Shown one piece after another: positions 48,101-59,547 of a stretch of DNA of 64,000 nucleotides. Location of the stretch: assembly GCA_025617375.2 (NCBI GenBank), contig JAMYGW020000007.1, forward strand, positions 124,001 through 188,000. The letters are read 5' to 3'. The notes below the pieces were generated by a model, which saw nothing but the letters and a program-made list of their open reading frames with translations, made no database searches and was not told the DNA's origin. Within the stretch, counting starts at the first letter, position 1. Every line of letters begins with the position of its first letter. A program made the translations under genes and the position numbers. This DNA is from Acarospora socialis. Lineage: Eukaryota; Ascomycota; Lecanoromycetes; Acarosporales; Acarosporaceae.

Positions 48101-51100
48101 CTGTTAACAGCGACATCTTCAAGTCTTCTGACGGGACCGTGTCCAAGATCAACTTGGGAAATCGGTTGAAGGACCTCCCCAGCTACTCCTGGGACCATGC
48201 GAAGTATTGGTCAGAGACACGGCTCATTAAAGAGCATCGTCTACGTGCATCTCGTCACACGCTTCTTGGTGCACGTGTCGCTGGCTCTGCTGAGACGCAC
48301 CCACGCTGGCGCAATTTTCTGCGAAAAGCCGAGATTCCTTGGTTATCCGATCATCAAATCGAAGGCAAAGTCATCTTTCCTGCGGCAGGATACATCACCA
48401 TTGCTGTAGAGGCCCTCGTACGACTGGAGTCTGAGACCGGGAACATTAAGCAGATTCTAATCCGCGACGTCATGATCAAAGCGGCTTTGGCTCTCACCGA
48501 CAAGGATATGGGTACAGAAATCATGTTGGAGTTGCGGCCTCTGCCTGTGTCGTCGAAGGGCACTTCCGGCTCTTGGCATGAATTTGTTCTCTTTTCCTAC
48601 GATGATAACGAGCGTTGCGTGGAGAATTGTCGTGGTCTCATCGCTCTGGAGAAAGGAAGCCCCGCTCCGGTCGAACGAGTTGAGCCATTCCAAAGCTTCC
48701 AGGAACTGCAGAAAACAACCAACCGCTCAATCCCTGTGCAGAAGTACTACGATCATTTGTGGTCGCTAGGTCTGCAGTACGGCCACAGCTTCAAGCTTCT
48801 CTCCGGTGATGTCGAGACCGGACCAGGCTTTGCCATAGCTCCACTAAGCTTTCTCAACAAAGACCATCTCGCTGAGCACGCCGACGCATGCGTTCTACAT
48901 CCAACACTCCTTGACGCTTCGTTTCATACTCTCTTCGGAGCAATCGAGGCTTCTTTGGGTCGATCGCTAGATGGGACGTTTGTGCCGACGTTCTGCCGCT
49001 CTTTGAAACTGTCGGGCTCTTTCGCAAGTGCAGAAACCGATATCGCAGAGCAGAACTTCTACGTCTGTTCCGATGCCGGCCTCCCGAGTTCACGTGTAGC
49101 CGTCGCCAACCTGCGAATCCATTCTCAAACGTCTAATCAACTGCTCATTGACATGCAAGGTTTGGAGTGCACCGCACTAGGAGACAGCTCCTCTTCAGTC
49201 GGATCAGGACGTTCTCTATTCTTCCGAATCAGATGGCAACCCGCCTTCGACTTGCTCGGCGACTGGTCCACTTCGCTACCATCCGACAACATCTCCGACA
49301 TCATGGACATCTTCGCACATCAACATCCCGATGCTAAGATACTCCATTTGACATCCGACCCAGAGTCCACCAGAAACCTCTTGCGCCACCTTGGTGGCAA
49401 TTCACAAGCGCGTCGGCGGTTTGGGAAACTCGTCATCTTTTCCTTCTTGGATTTTATGCCCGAGAGGTTCGAGACCATCGAGAAGGAATGGCCTGGACTG
49501 ATCGAATTCGGCAGACCATCTGGCGAAGATTACGATTTGATCGTAGTTGGTGAAGACACGTTCACAGACGTCAAGTTATTCCTGAAACCCGAAGGGTTCA
49601 TCATCCGAGACAATGTCAATCTCGAGATCGAGAACATGGCGACTATTCTTGACACTTCGAAGATCTCTGCTTGGCGCAAGCATATTCAAAGTGTTCCCCA
49701 ACAAGGACCGCTTGGTCTACTCCTGGCCTCTAATGCCTCCAAAAATACTCACGCTGTGGCTTCTCGACTTGAGGAGGCGTTCCATGGTATCGTATATCGG
49801 ACATCCTTCGACGAGATCGCCAAAGGCAATGTTGCTATGTCGGAAAATTTAGTGGTACTTGCAAACCTTGATGAGGACATCTTCTTCGATACGACTTCCG
49901 ACCATAGCTCGACATTCGAAGTGGTAAAGAAGATTCTCACAGAAGGCAAGAAGAACATTGTTTGGGCTTTGCAGGTAAGTAACATCCTAGCTTTAGTACA
50001 AACGTATGGTCTAATGAAAAGTAGGGTGCCACAATGGACTCCCCGAAACCAGAGCAGGCAATCATTGTTGGTTTGGCAAGGACTGCTCGTAGCGAGAACG
50101 AGCACTTACGCCTGGTAACATTCGATATTGACCAGACTTTCGACAGTGATCATCTATCTCAGCGTATCTTGCAACTCCTTGACTCTCAGATCCGAGAAGA
50201 TGAGTTGACGGAGCGTGATGGAAGGATCTTCATTCCCCGGTTAGAGGCTGACGACAGCCTCAACTCGAAATTGACCAACGGAGTTGGCCATGAACCGAAG
50301 CTAGAGCCTTTCAACCAGCCGGAATCGCTTGCTCTTGAGATTCAAAAGGTTGGCTTGATGGACTCACTTGCTTACAGAAGTGACCAGGATTCTCTGAACT
50401 CCGACCTTGCTGCTGATGAGGTCGAAATCGAGGTTCACGCTTCCGCCATTGGATCTCGGGATATAGCTATTTGCACTGGTGCCGTGGTTGCCACTGCATT
50501 AGGTATGATCCTGAACTGCCCGAAGAATGTCAGACACTTACATTTGTTAGGTGACGAGTGTGCCGGTGTGATAGTGCGCAAGGGCAAAAAGATTGGTGAC
50601 GATGACTTCAGACTTGGTGACAGGGTCATGGCTTGGACACCAGGCCGTGGCGCCCACCGTAAGGTCGTGAGGAACCCCGCGTCCCTCTGTCATCGTCTCG
50701 GCGATACATCATTCGAAGTTGCGGCCGCCCTGCCGATAGCCTTGACGACCGCTTTCTACGCACTCCGAGAAGTTGCGCGGCTACAAAAGGGCGAGGCAAT
50801 TCTCATCCATTCTGCCGGTAGCGGAGTGGGTCAAGTGGCTGTACAGCTTGCCCAGGTATGTCTCATACTAGTCTGACTAGAACATAACTAACAACTCGCA
50901 AAAGCACATTGGGGCGAGCATAATCGCCACAGCTAGCTCCCAAAACGAGCGTCGATTCATCAGGGACACCCTATCGGTCAATGATGATCAAATCATCTCC
51001 AACCGTGACTCTTCTTTTGTCCAGGCTGTCATGAGATTGACTCACAACAAAGGGGTAGATGTCGTTATGAACAGCCTAACCGGTGAGCTGCTACATGCTA

Positions 51101-54100
51101 CATGGAACTGTGTAGCCCCGTTCGGTCGATTCGTCGAAATTGGAACGCGCGATATCAACGAAAATACCAAGATTGAAATGGAACCATTCCGCAACAATAT
51201 CACTTTCGCTTCCGTCAACATGGTCCGCATGTACGAGTATCAGCGTCCTCTCGCTGCTCGTCTTCTCAAAGATTGTTGCCAGCTTCTTCGAGATGGTATC
51301 ATCAGACCTTTACAACCCATGGTTGCGTTCCCTTATTCGGAGGCGGCAGAGGCATTCAGCGTGGCACAATCAAGTGAGACGCCCAACAAAGTTGTTCTAC
51401 AGAGGAGCAAGGACGATATGGTACCTGTGTTACCATCCACTTACAAGAACCTTCCTCTGTTCGATCCGAAGAAGATCTACCTCCTTGTTGGGGGTCTCGG
51501 GGGTCTTGGACGCACCCTAGCCGAATGGATGGTGAGGAGGGGTGCGAGACGTTTGGCGTTCCTGTCAAGATCTGGAGCTCGACGACCCGAGGCATCAAGC
51601 ACGCTCGAGTGGCTCAAGGCGAGGCAAGTCCAGACATCCGTTTACTGCGGTGACATCTCAGGCTATGCAACGGTGCGATCCTGCATAGAATCCATTGGAT
51701 CCGATCTTGCTGGGATATTCCAAGCCGCTATGATATTGCAAGATACTCCTTTCGAGAGGATGAGCTACCAGCTTTGGCAGACTTCCCTTCGACCTAAGGT
51801 TGCGGGAACCTACAATTTGCACAAAGCAACCTTGAGGAGCAAACTTGACTTCTTCGTCTGCTTCTCATCATGCTCAGCTATGGTTGGGGCCAAGGCTCAG
51901 GCCAACTACTCGGCAGCTAATACCTTCCTCGATGCGCTGATGCGTAACCGGCGACATATGAACCTCCCCGGAACGACCATGAACGTCGGCATGATTGTCG
52001 GGATCGGTGCGGTCAGCGAGACTGCCGGTCTCCAGGCAACTATGGAACGTATCGGGTATGATCCTGTCAACGAGGAAGAGCTACTGTATCAGATTGAGGA
52101 GGCCGTCACGGCCGCGCCCAAGATGTGTACCAATGGCCGGGGAGTTGACATGCATCAGAATATCACCGGTATCAGTCTCGCGAGAAGAGACCTATACTGG
52201 GCTGATAAACCCCTATTCCAAAACCTATACGCTAATCACGACTTCAACGGCGGCTCGGAAAGCTTGGCCGGACATCGCGACCTTCACGCATCTCTTCGCT
52301 CAGCCGACTTCCCTCTTGAATGTACCTCAATCCTCACGGCTGCGTTCGTCGACAAAGTCTCCGCTGTCTCTGGCGTAGATGTCGATCAGATTCAGCCAAG
52401 CAACCCGCTTTCTGCCTATGGTCTCGACTCCTTGGTAGCGGTCGAACTCAGGAAATGGTTCGCGAAAGCTGTTGGAGTTGATGTAGCCATGTTCGACATC
52501 TTGGGTTCCAAGACGATCAATGCGCTGCTGGCAAAGGCAGTCGGCATGATCGGAAGCAATCGCGAAAACGATGCGAAAGAAAGTGCTGGAGCTGCGGCCG
52601 CCGAAGTCGTAGAAGCCCGCGCTAACGATGGCAATAATGCTATGCGCAGCCTCTCGGATGAGGTTGCCGTTATTAACAAACCAGCCAATCTTCCTATGTC
52701 GTCTTTCCAGACACGTATCTGGTTTTCACACAACTTCGTCGCCGACAAGTCATTCTTGAACCTTCCGATCATCTCTCGTATCACCGGAAAGCCAATCTTG
52801 GCCAACCTGAGGGGGGCGTTCCAAGAAATGAAGAAACGCAATGAAATCCTCAGGACTGCGTATTGCGAGGGCGAAGATTACCCCGAACAAATCGTCCTGG
52901 AGGACTGCACCGCAGAGGTTGACTTCGAGGACTACTCATCGAGAGCGGAGCCCACGGTTGCTCTGAACGCACTCATTGCGCTTTTGGGCAAGCAGGAGCT
53001 AGACATCGAAGAAGGAGAAGTTATGCGAGCTACTCTCGTCAAGCTCGCTGATACTGAATACGCTCTCGTGACCATATTCCACCACATCTCCATCGATCGA
53101 GGTAGCTCCAAAGCCTTCTTGGATCAGTTCATGCCCATCTACGACGCAGTTTCAGCCGGCGGACAAGAGCTCCAGTCAATCCCGGCTCCTATTCTGTCAT
53201 ACTCTGACTTCGCCGTGTGGCATAATGATCGTCTTCTGTCATCGTCCATGGAGCCGCACATCAGATTCTGGAAGCAAAAGTTCAAGGGAGCGCCCATGGC
53301 CGGACCCCTACTCCCGTTCGCTAAGGCGGAGAGGCCGCCGCAAAACGACTTCGAGAGAGCCATCCACCGGTCACACCTCGCACTGCCGGTACTGAACCGA
53401 ATGAAGCGTATCTGCAACGCGACCGGGACGACACCCTTCCAATTCCTGCTTGCCGCTTTCCGGTCTTTCCATTACCGCTACACTGAGGAGAAGGATCTTA
53501 CCATACTCATGATTGACGGCAACCGCCCACATCCTGATCTAGAAGACATGCTTGGATTCTTCGTCAATATGATCCCGATCCGATGCTCCAATGACTGCGA
53601 CACTAGCTTCGATCATCTTCTCACCGCCGTCAAAGATGATGTGTTGGAGGCGATGGCGCATAGCGAAGTTCCTTTTGACACCATCGTCGACTCAATCGGA
53701 AACGAGAAGGATTCTAGCTGCTTTCCACTAGGCCAAGTGGTGATCAACTATCAGACGCACGGAAAAATTCCCAAGTACTCAACGAAAGACTTCGAAATCC
53801 ACGATCTCGTGACTGAGGACATGCCCACAGCTTGTGAACTCAACTTGGAAGCACTTGAAGATGACAAGGGTCTGGGCTTCCGGTTAGAGTACTCCACCAC
53901 TCTCTATGGCGAGGACGAGATGGCCCGATTCTTGGACAACTTCTCGACTTTCATTACCAGTACCGTCAAGGATTACCGCCAGTCTGTCTCGGAGATTGAG
54001 ATGTGCGGTCCCAAGGAGCTTGAGGTTTTGAGAACGAAATTCTGGAACACTGGTTTTACCGAGAATTATTGGAACGAGACCAGTGTTCTACAAAAGATCT

Positions 54101-57100
54101 TCAGCAACGCAGAGGCCTTCCCAGATTCGAAAGCTATCTCTACTTCAGACGGTGAAGATATCTCTTACAGATCACTCATCAACAAGGCACAAAAGATTGG
54201 ATACGCTTTGCAAGAAGCTGGTGTCGTTCCAGGGCAGCACATTGGTTTGCTTTCAAGGCCAGGAATCGAAGCAATTGCTGCAATGCTAGGTATAATGCTC
54301 AGCCGTTGCGGCTTTGTACCGCTTGATCCCGATTTTGCCGTCGAACGACTTGCTTTCATGGCGTCGGACTCGGATACTGCCATCATTCTTTCAGGGAAGG
54401 GCTTGGAGGACGTCAGCGCTCAGGTGGCTTACAAGACAACGATCTCACCCCGTATTATTGACATTTCAAGCCTCGAATTTGAGGAGAGGATGATTGCTCT
54501 GGAAACTGCCTCTCCCACAGACCCGTTCTTCACCATATATACTTCAGTAAGTCATCTTCTCGAGCACAACTTGTCATCGTCTAACACAATGCGAAATAGG
54601 GCAGCACCGGGAAACCCAAGGGCGTTGTTTTGACACAATCGAATACGCAGCAAATGCTAAGTACTCTCCAGAAAGACTATGGCTTTTGCCCGGATGACAA
54701 GTTCCTCTTCTCTAACTCTATCTGCTTTGATCTGTCTATTGCTCAAATCTTTTCCGCGCTCACTGCCGGTGGCACGGTCTGCGCCGCAGCATCTGAGATC
54801 CGGAAGGACCCTCGCCAACTTGCTCAGTTCATGCAACGGGTTGGTATCACATTCACTTACTTCACTCCAACTCAGTTCGCGCTGCTCTTGGATCGTGCTT
54901 CGGATACACTTCGCAACTGCGACAAGTATCGCACCGCATTCTTCGCCGGAGAGCGCCTACCAGTTCGAATGGTCAAGGCTTTTTACGATCTCGGGACACC
55001 CGCCACAATATACAACACATGGAGCCCGTGCGAGCTGGTGGTACAGACGTGCATCCATAAGGTCGAGTACCCTGACACCGATAACATTAACATTCCTATC
55101 GGCTTCCCTCTCGCGAACTGTCGTCATTACATTGTTGATTCTCGTCGGCAACCTCTTCCTGCAGGGTTAGTGGGCGAGATCTGCGTCGGGGGTGCGCAAG
55201 TCGGTTCAGGATATCTCAACAGACCACAAGCCAATGCAAAGTCCTTCCTGGAGGATCCTTATTGCTCACCAGACGACCGTGCAAGAAACTGGACAAGAAT
55301 GTTTAGGACCGGGGATACAGGACGGTTCCGAGCGGACGGTCAGTTGGAATTCCACGGCCGCATCGCCGGTGACAAGCAGATCAAACTACGAGGCTTTCGG
55401 ATAGACCTGGGAGAAGTCGAGCATCAAATCTATCTCAGAGCAGCCTCGGACAACGGACCCAAACTCGTCGACCTCGCGGTGGTGGCAAGGACCACGCAAA
55501 ACGATTCTCCCGAATTCACCGACGACAGGCAACTCGTTGCCTACCTCGTTCCTCAAGAGTCTCTCGACTTGGTCCAGAAGAGGACATTTGTCACTCTACT
55601 ACACAAGAAACTTGCACAGCAACTGAACTCATATATGCTGCCCAACGGATATCAGTTTCTTAGCAATCTCCCAGTGACAATAGGCGGAAAGGTCGACCGA
55701 CAAAACCTTCTGAATAGGGACTTGGATCTTTTGTATCCTGCTATGGGCTCAGCCGATGACGCCAAAGAGTCATCGGTCATCCGAGATGCAGACGCAAACA
55801 CGCTGAAGGCTATCATTCAGATCTTCAAGGAAGTCCTCAAACTTCCTCAAACTCGTGAAGTCGAAGCTTCGGACAACTTCTTCGAACTAGGCGGGCAAAG
55901 CATTGTTGTGCTCAGGCTTCAAGCTAAACTCAAGCGCACTTTCAAGACCAGTGTGTCGCTGTCGGAGCTCTTCAAGGCACCTACACCTATGGGAGTCTTC
56001 CGCGCTCTGACTGACAAGCTCCAAGAAGTCGGCCTGGAGGGGGCCAAGATTGAAGACAAGAAACTCAAGTGGGCCGACGAGATCAGGTTGCCCAATGAGA
56101 GTCGCTACATGGTGAAGTTCGGGACATGGAAGCAGAGTGGCTCAGATATCTCTGATATACTGCTCGTAGGGGTAAGTTCATCCGCCCCTGTCCTTTGCTT
56201 GGATTGTGTTAATCACAGCTCTTAGGTTGATTCCTTCGCCGGTCTTCATATGCTGGCATCGTTCCTGTCGGCTAGTACCACCATGACTATTCACGTTCTC
56301 GGTATCAGTGCTCCTATCCGTCCTGCACAGCTTGTACAGAACTTCAAACAGTATCGACTTCTTGCTCCCACTTTGACCGAAGAGACCTTATCCGCTAGAA
56401 TACGCTATGTCCCCGGCTCTCTCGCCGAACCACACTTTGGTCTTTCGGATGGTGCTTTCCGCAGACTGGGCGAGACTATCCAAGCAATCTTCCACGCAGG
56501 CACGCAAGTATCTCTCTTGCAGTCGTACAACGAACTCAAACGCATCAATGTCGAAGCGGTTCTCGACGTCATTGAGTTGGCTGGCTATGGATCGAGGCTT
56601 ACGCAAATCAACTATCTGTCAACCTTCAGCGTACCTCACCTACAGACCTGGAACACATCCAAGCGCACGCACGACAAGATCATCGCCAGCGAGGAGAGGA
56701 TTTCTCACTTCTCACCCGAGGAGACGCCAGACCAAGGCTACTTCAAGACCCGCTGGGTCGCCGAGATGCTATTCAACCAAGCGGCCGACCGTGGCTTCGC
56801 CGTCTCCATCTACCGAGCATCCGCGATCTCAGCCAGCACACTGACCAAAGTCTCCGAACCAGCCGACGACTTCCTCCGGCGCATGGTCCAGACGATGATC
56901 GAATCTGGCGCAGTCCCCGAATTCGGCACTCCCTCCATTGAGTTCACCATCGACTTCATCCCCGTCAACTACCTGGCTTCCACCATCTACCACCTCTCCA
57001 ATCACGCACCCGCCAAGCGAGAAGGCCCCGCCATCTACCACATCACCAACCCGCACCCTCTACCTTTAAAGCGTCTCCCCGCCATCATCGGCAACGTCCG

Positions 57101-57353
57101 CAACGACGGCAAGAGAGGCAAGATGGTGCATTGGGATACCTGGCTCAGCATGATTCCCAACCGCGACGAGAAGGAGCAGTTGAGATGGAACGTCATTCGG
57201 GAATACTTCCTCAAGGGCCATAATATGTTTGCGCTCGACTCGACGAGGACTCTGGAGGCGCTGGCGGCGGTTGGGGGCGCTGATGTCTCGTGTCCGCCGA
57301 TGGATGCCGTCTATCTCAGGAATATGTATCAGAGCCCGCAGGCGGATCGCTGA
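45139..57353 (+). CDS. Hybrid highly reducing PKS-NRPS (KS-AT-DH-psiMT-ER-KR-ACP-C-A-T-R*)
   Basis: Eleven exons: 45139-45354, 45421-45565, 45618-45740, 45797-45942, 46003-47170, 47228-49974, 50025-50502, 50551-50855, 50905-54546, 54600-56171 and 56226-57353; about 3,889 residues. KS: Cys189 in DTACSSSL, His324 in EAHGTGT. AT: Ser646 in GHSSGE. DH: His975 in [14 protein letters not shown], Asp about 1161. Residues about 1260-1510 are a methyltransferase remnant without the GxGxG motif. ER carries [18 protein letters not shown] has VGGLGGLGR and the Tyr of NYSAAN. ACP Ser2285. C has HHISID. A has SGSTGKPKG and TGDTGR, but NTWSPCE for the A5 motif. T Ser3424 in GGQS. The terminal reductase-like domain has lost TGxxGxxG and the YxxxK lysine. 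Product: a reduced polyketide joined to an amino acid, structure not predictable. Confidence 0.95.
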
Positions 57354-59547
57354 TTTTAGACTTATGGGTTGGAGAGGGAGTAATGGATATGCGGGATAGA
57401 CTAGAGCGATTCTTTTGGTCTGCTTGTTGGCGTTGGTGGATGTTGGCGTTGGTATACCTTCACACGCTTGTCAGTTTAGTCTTATAGAATGATTATGTAT
57501 TTGATACACCAACTCTCAACTCGACTTGCATTGTTCATGTGATATAGACGTTAATATATCTCGCCACTTAATCCTTTGGCCAGACTTTCCGCCTCAAGTA
57601 GTTGGGGTCTGTCTTAGACCCCGCACGACGAGGTAAGGCTCCCTCATGTCTTGTCTTGTACATGGCCCCACGATCCCAGTGAATCTAGGAATGAATATGG
57701 TTGGAACTTACTACACACTGTCTTCGGCGGTACCACTCGACACGAAAGCCAACCTGGGCTGTTTGGCGGAGTGCATCGCTCATAACACCTGCCAAAAATA
57801 TATGGAGAGGTGGCAGGTCTCGCCAAAGGTGCTTTACTTGTAGCCAAAGCATTAGGGCATCATGGGAGTCTTTTCGGTAGATGTTAAAGCACGCTTCTAC
57901 GTGTGGAGAGATGCGACGGCGTGGTGGGAGGCAACCTACCTTCTGCTATCGACCGTTGGGCCTCTCGATTGTACTGCTGGGAAGACATGCGAAGTGGTTG
58001 TTGCTCGCTGCATGGGTAAACCTGCAGGGAAACGGTAGTATAAAAACCGTCTCATATACAGTGCCGCGGTTTGTTGACGAGGATGATGTCTGCCACCGAA
58101 ATCGAGGGCCGACGATTGATAGAGCGCATAAGCTATCACGGGCGGGACGAGGGCGTATCCCGAACAATGGTGACTTTGTTGATATGCGGCATCCGTAATC
58201 CCGTTAGAGAGATTAGTCTTTCTTTGAAGCAGGGGAACTGTGACCGAGGTGGGAGTTGATCTGTGCATCTATGGGTAGGGACTGTTGTATATGCTCTCTT
58301 GAAATGTGTAAGGCAAAGCGAAGGAGACCGTATATGAAATATAATAGATAGTGCTCCGAAGCCCTTAGTTAAAGCTTGCCGGTCTCGCAGGGACCTTGCG
58401 AGCGAGTATCTGGCCGTGGAGAGGTATGAAAGATGTGGGCTCTCAATGTTTGGGAGGAAAGTGGTGGGGCTACTTAGAGTATCTAATCGACCGTCTGGTG
58501 TAATGCGGTTTCTGGCTAGGAGCCGAGAATAGCGGGACAGAGGGTGTCTACATGGGATGGATGAAAGAGATACTAGCAGTAACGTTTAGACAAGATAAGT
58601 GGATGGCATTATCATGATTCTCCGGTCGATATGTGTGGTGGCCTCCGGGTTTCCACCAACGCTAAGACTGCAATTAGGGACTGGTATCGTTCGTTATTTC
58701 TGGAGCATTTGATGACTATGTGAGGCCGGGGCACTCCGGAGGTCAAAGGTTAATAATTCAATACTATGAGGGATATAGGCTAAGCTTCTAAGCAGATAAT
58801 CGGGCGATAGATACTCGGTGGAGGGGCCTCCACGTGTAGATTGTGGTAGGCTACGAAGGAGCGGTGCAGGGCTATGTGAGTATGACGATGGGTAGTGTGA
58901 TAGAACCTATGTGGTAAGACCTAATGATCATGTGGCTCCCTCCGCTGTTATAGGGTCCGCTCCGGATTTGAGACCAGCCACTACTCAGAGCATTGCATAG
59001 CAATTCAGAGTGTAGACCAGGAGGTTTGGGAGAGACCTTGTATTCTCATCGATGCCGGAGCTTTTGAATATGCCAAGAACGATCAAAGAAAATAGCAATA
59101 GATTGCTTGAGAAGCTGTAAAGCAGCAACGCTCTCCACAACGTTGTGGTGAGCGACTGGGTATATCTTCAGATGGGCTTCGCTTTCTGGTGTGCATCGTA
59201 ACTGCTGTAGGAGATCAGATGGGAAATAAACGTGAAGCCATGTATAAGAACAGGTTGATATCATGCCACAAGTAGCGATTTGACGGGAAGGAGATCCAAT
59301 CTCAGAATAATGTAACTGCAAGCGGTGCATTACTTTAAATGCTGAATTATCCAGGTAGCTCGCGGAGAAGTTTGATGTTGGAGAACCACAAGGCAAACTC
59401 AGGGGCGGACGGAGACGAGAATTAGAGTGGATCAGGATAGGCCAAACAGGTCTCTTTTTCTAGTTTCCCACAGCCTTCCTCTTGGAAATTATGGCGTATG
59501 AGATATTCGACCTTTGATTGGACGGACGTGGGACGAAGACGTTCGAT
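57354..59547. other. Intergenic region without recognised gene
   Basis: About 2.2 kb between the convergent PKS-NRPS and Argonaute genes. Short frames at 57640-58270 and 59046-59396 carry no motif. It probably marks the right border of the metabolite locus. Confidence 0.5.
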
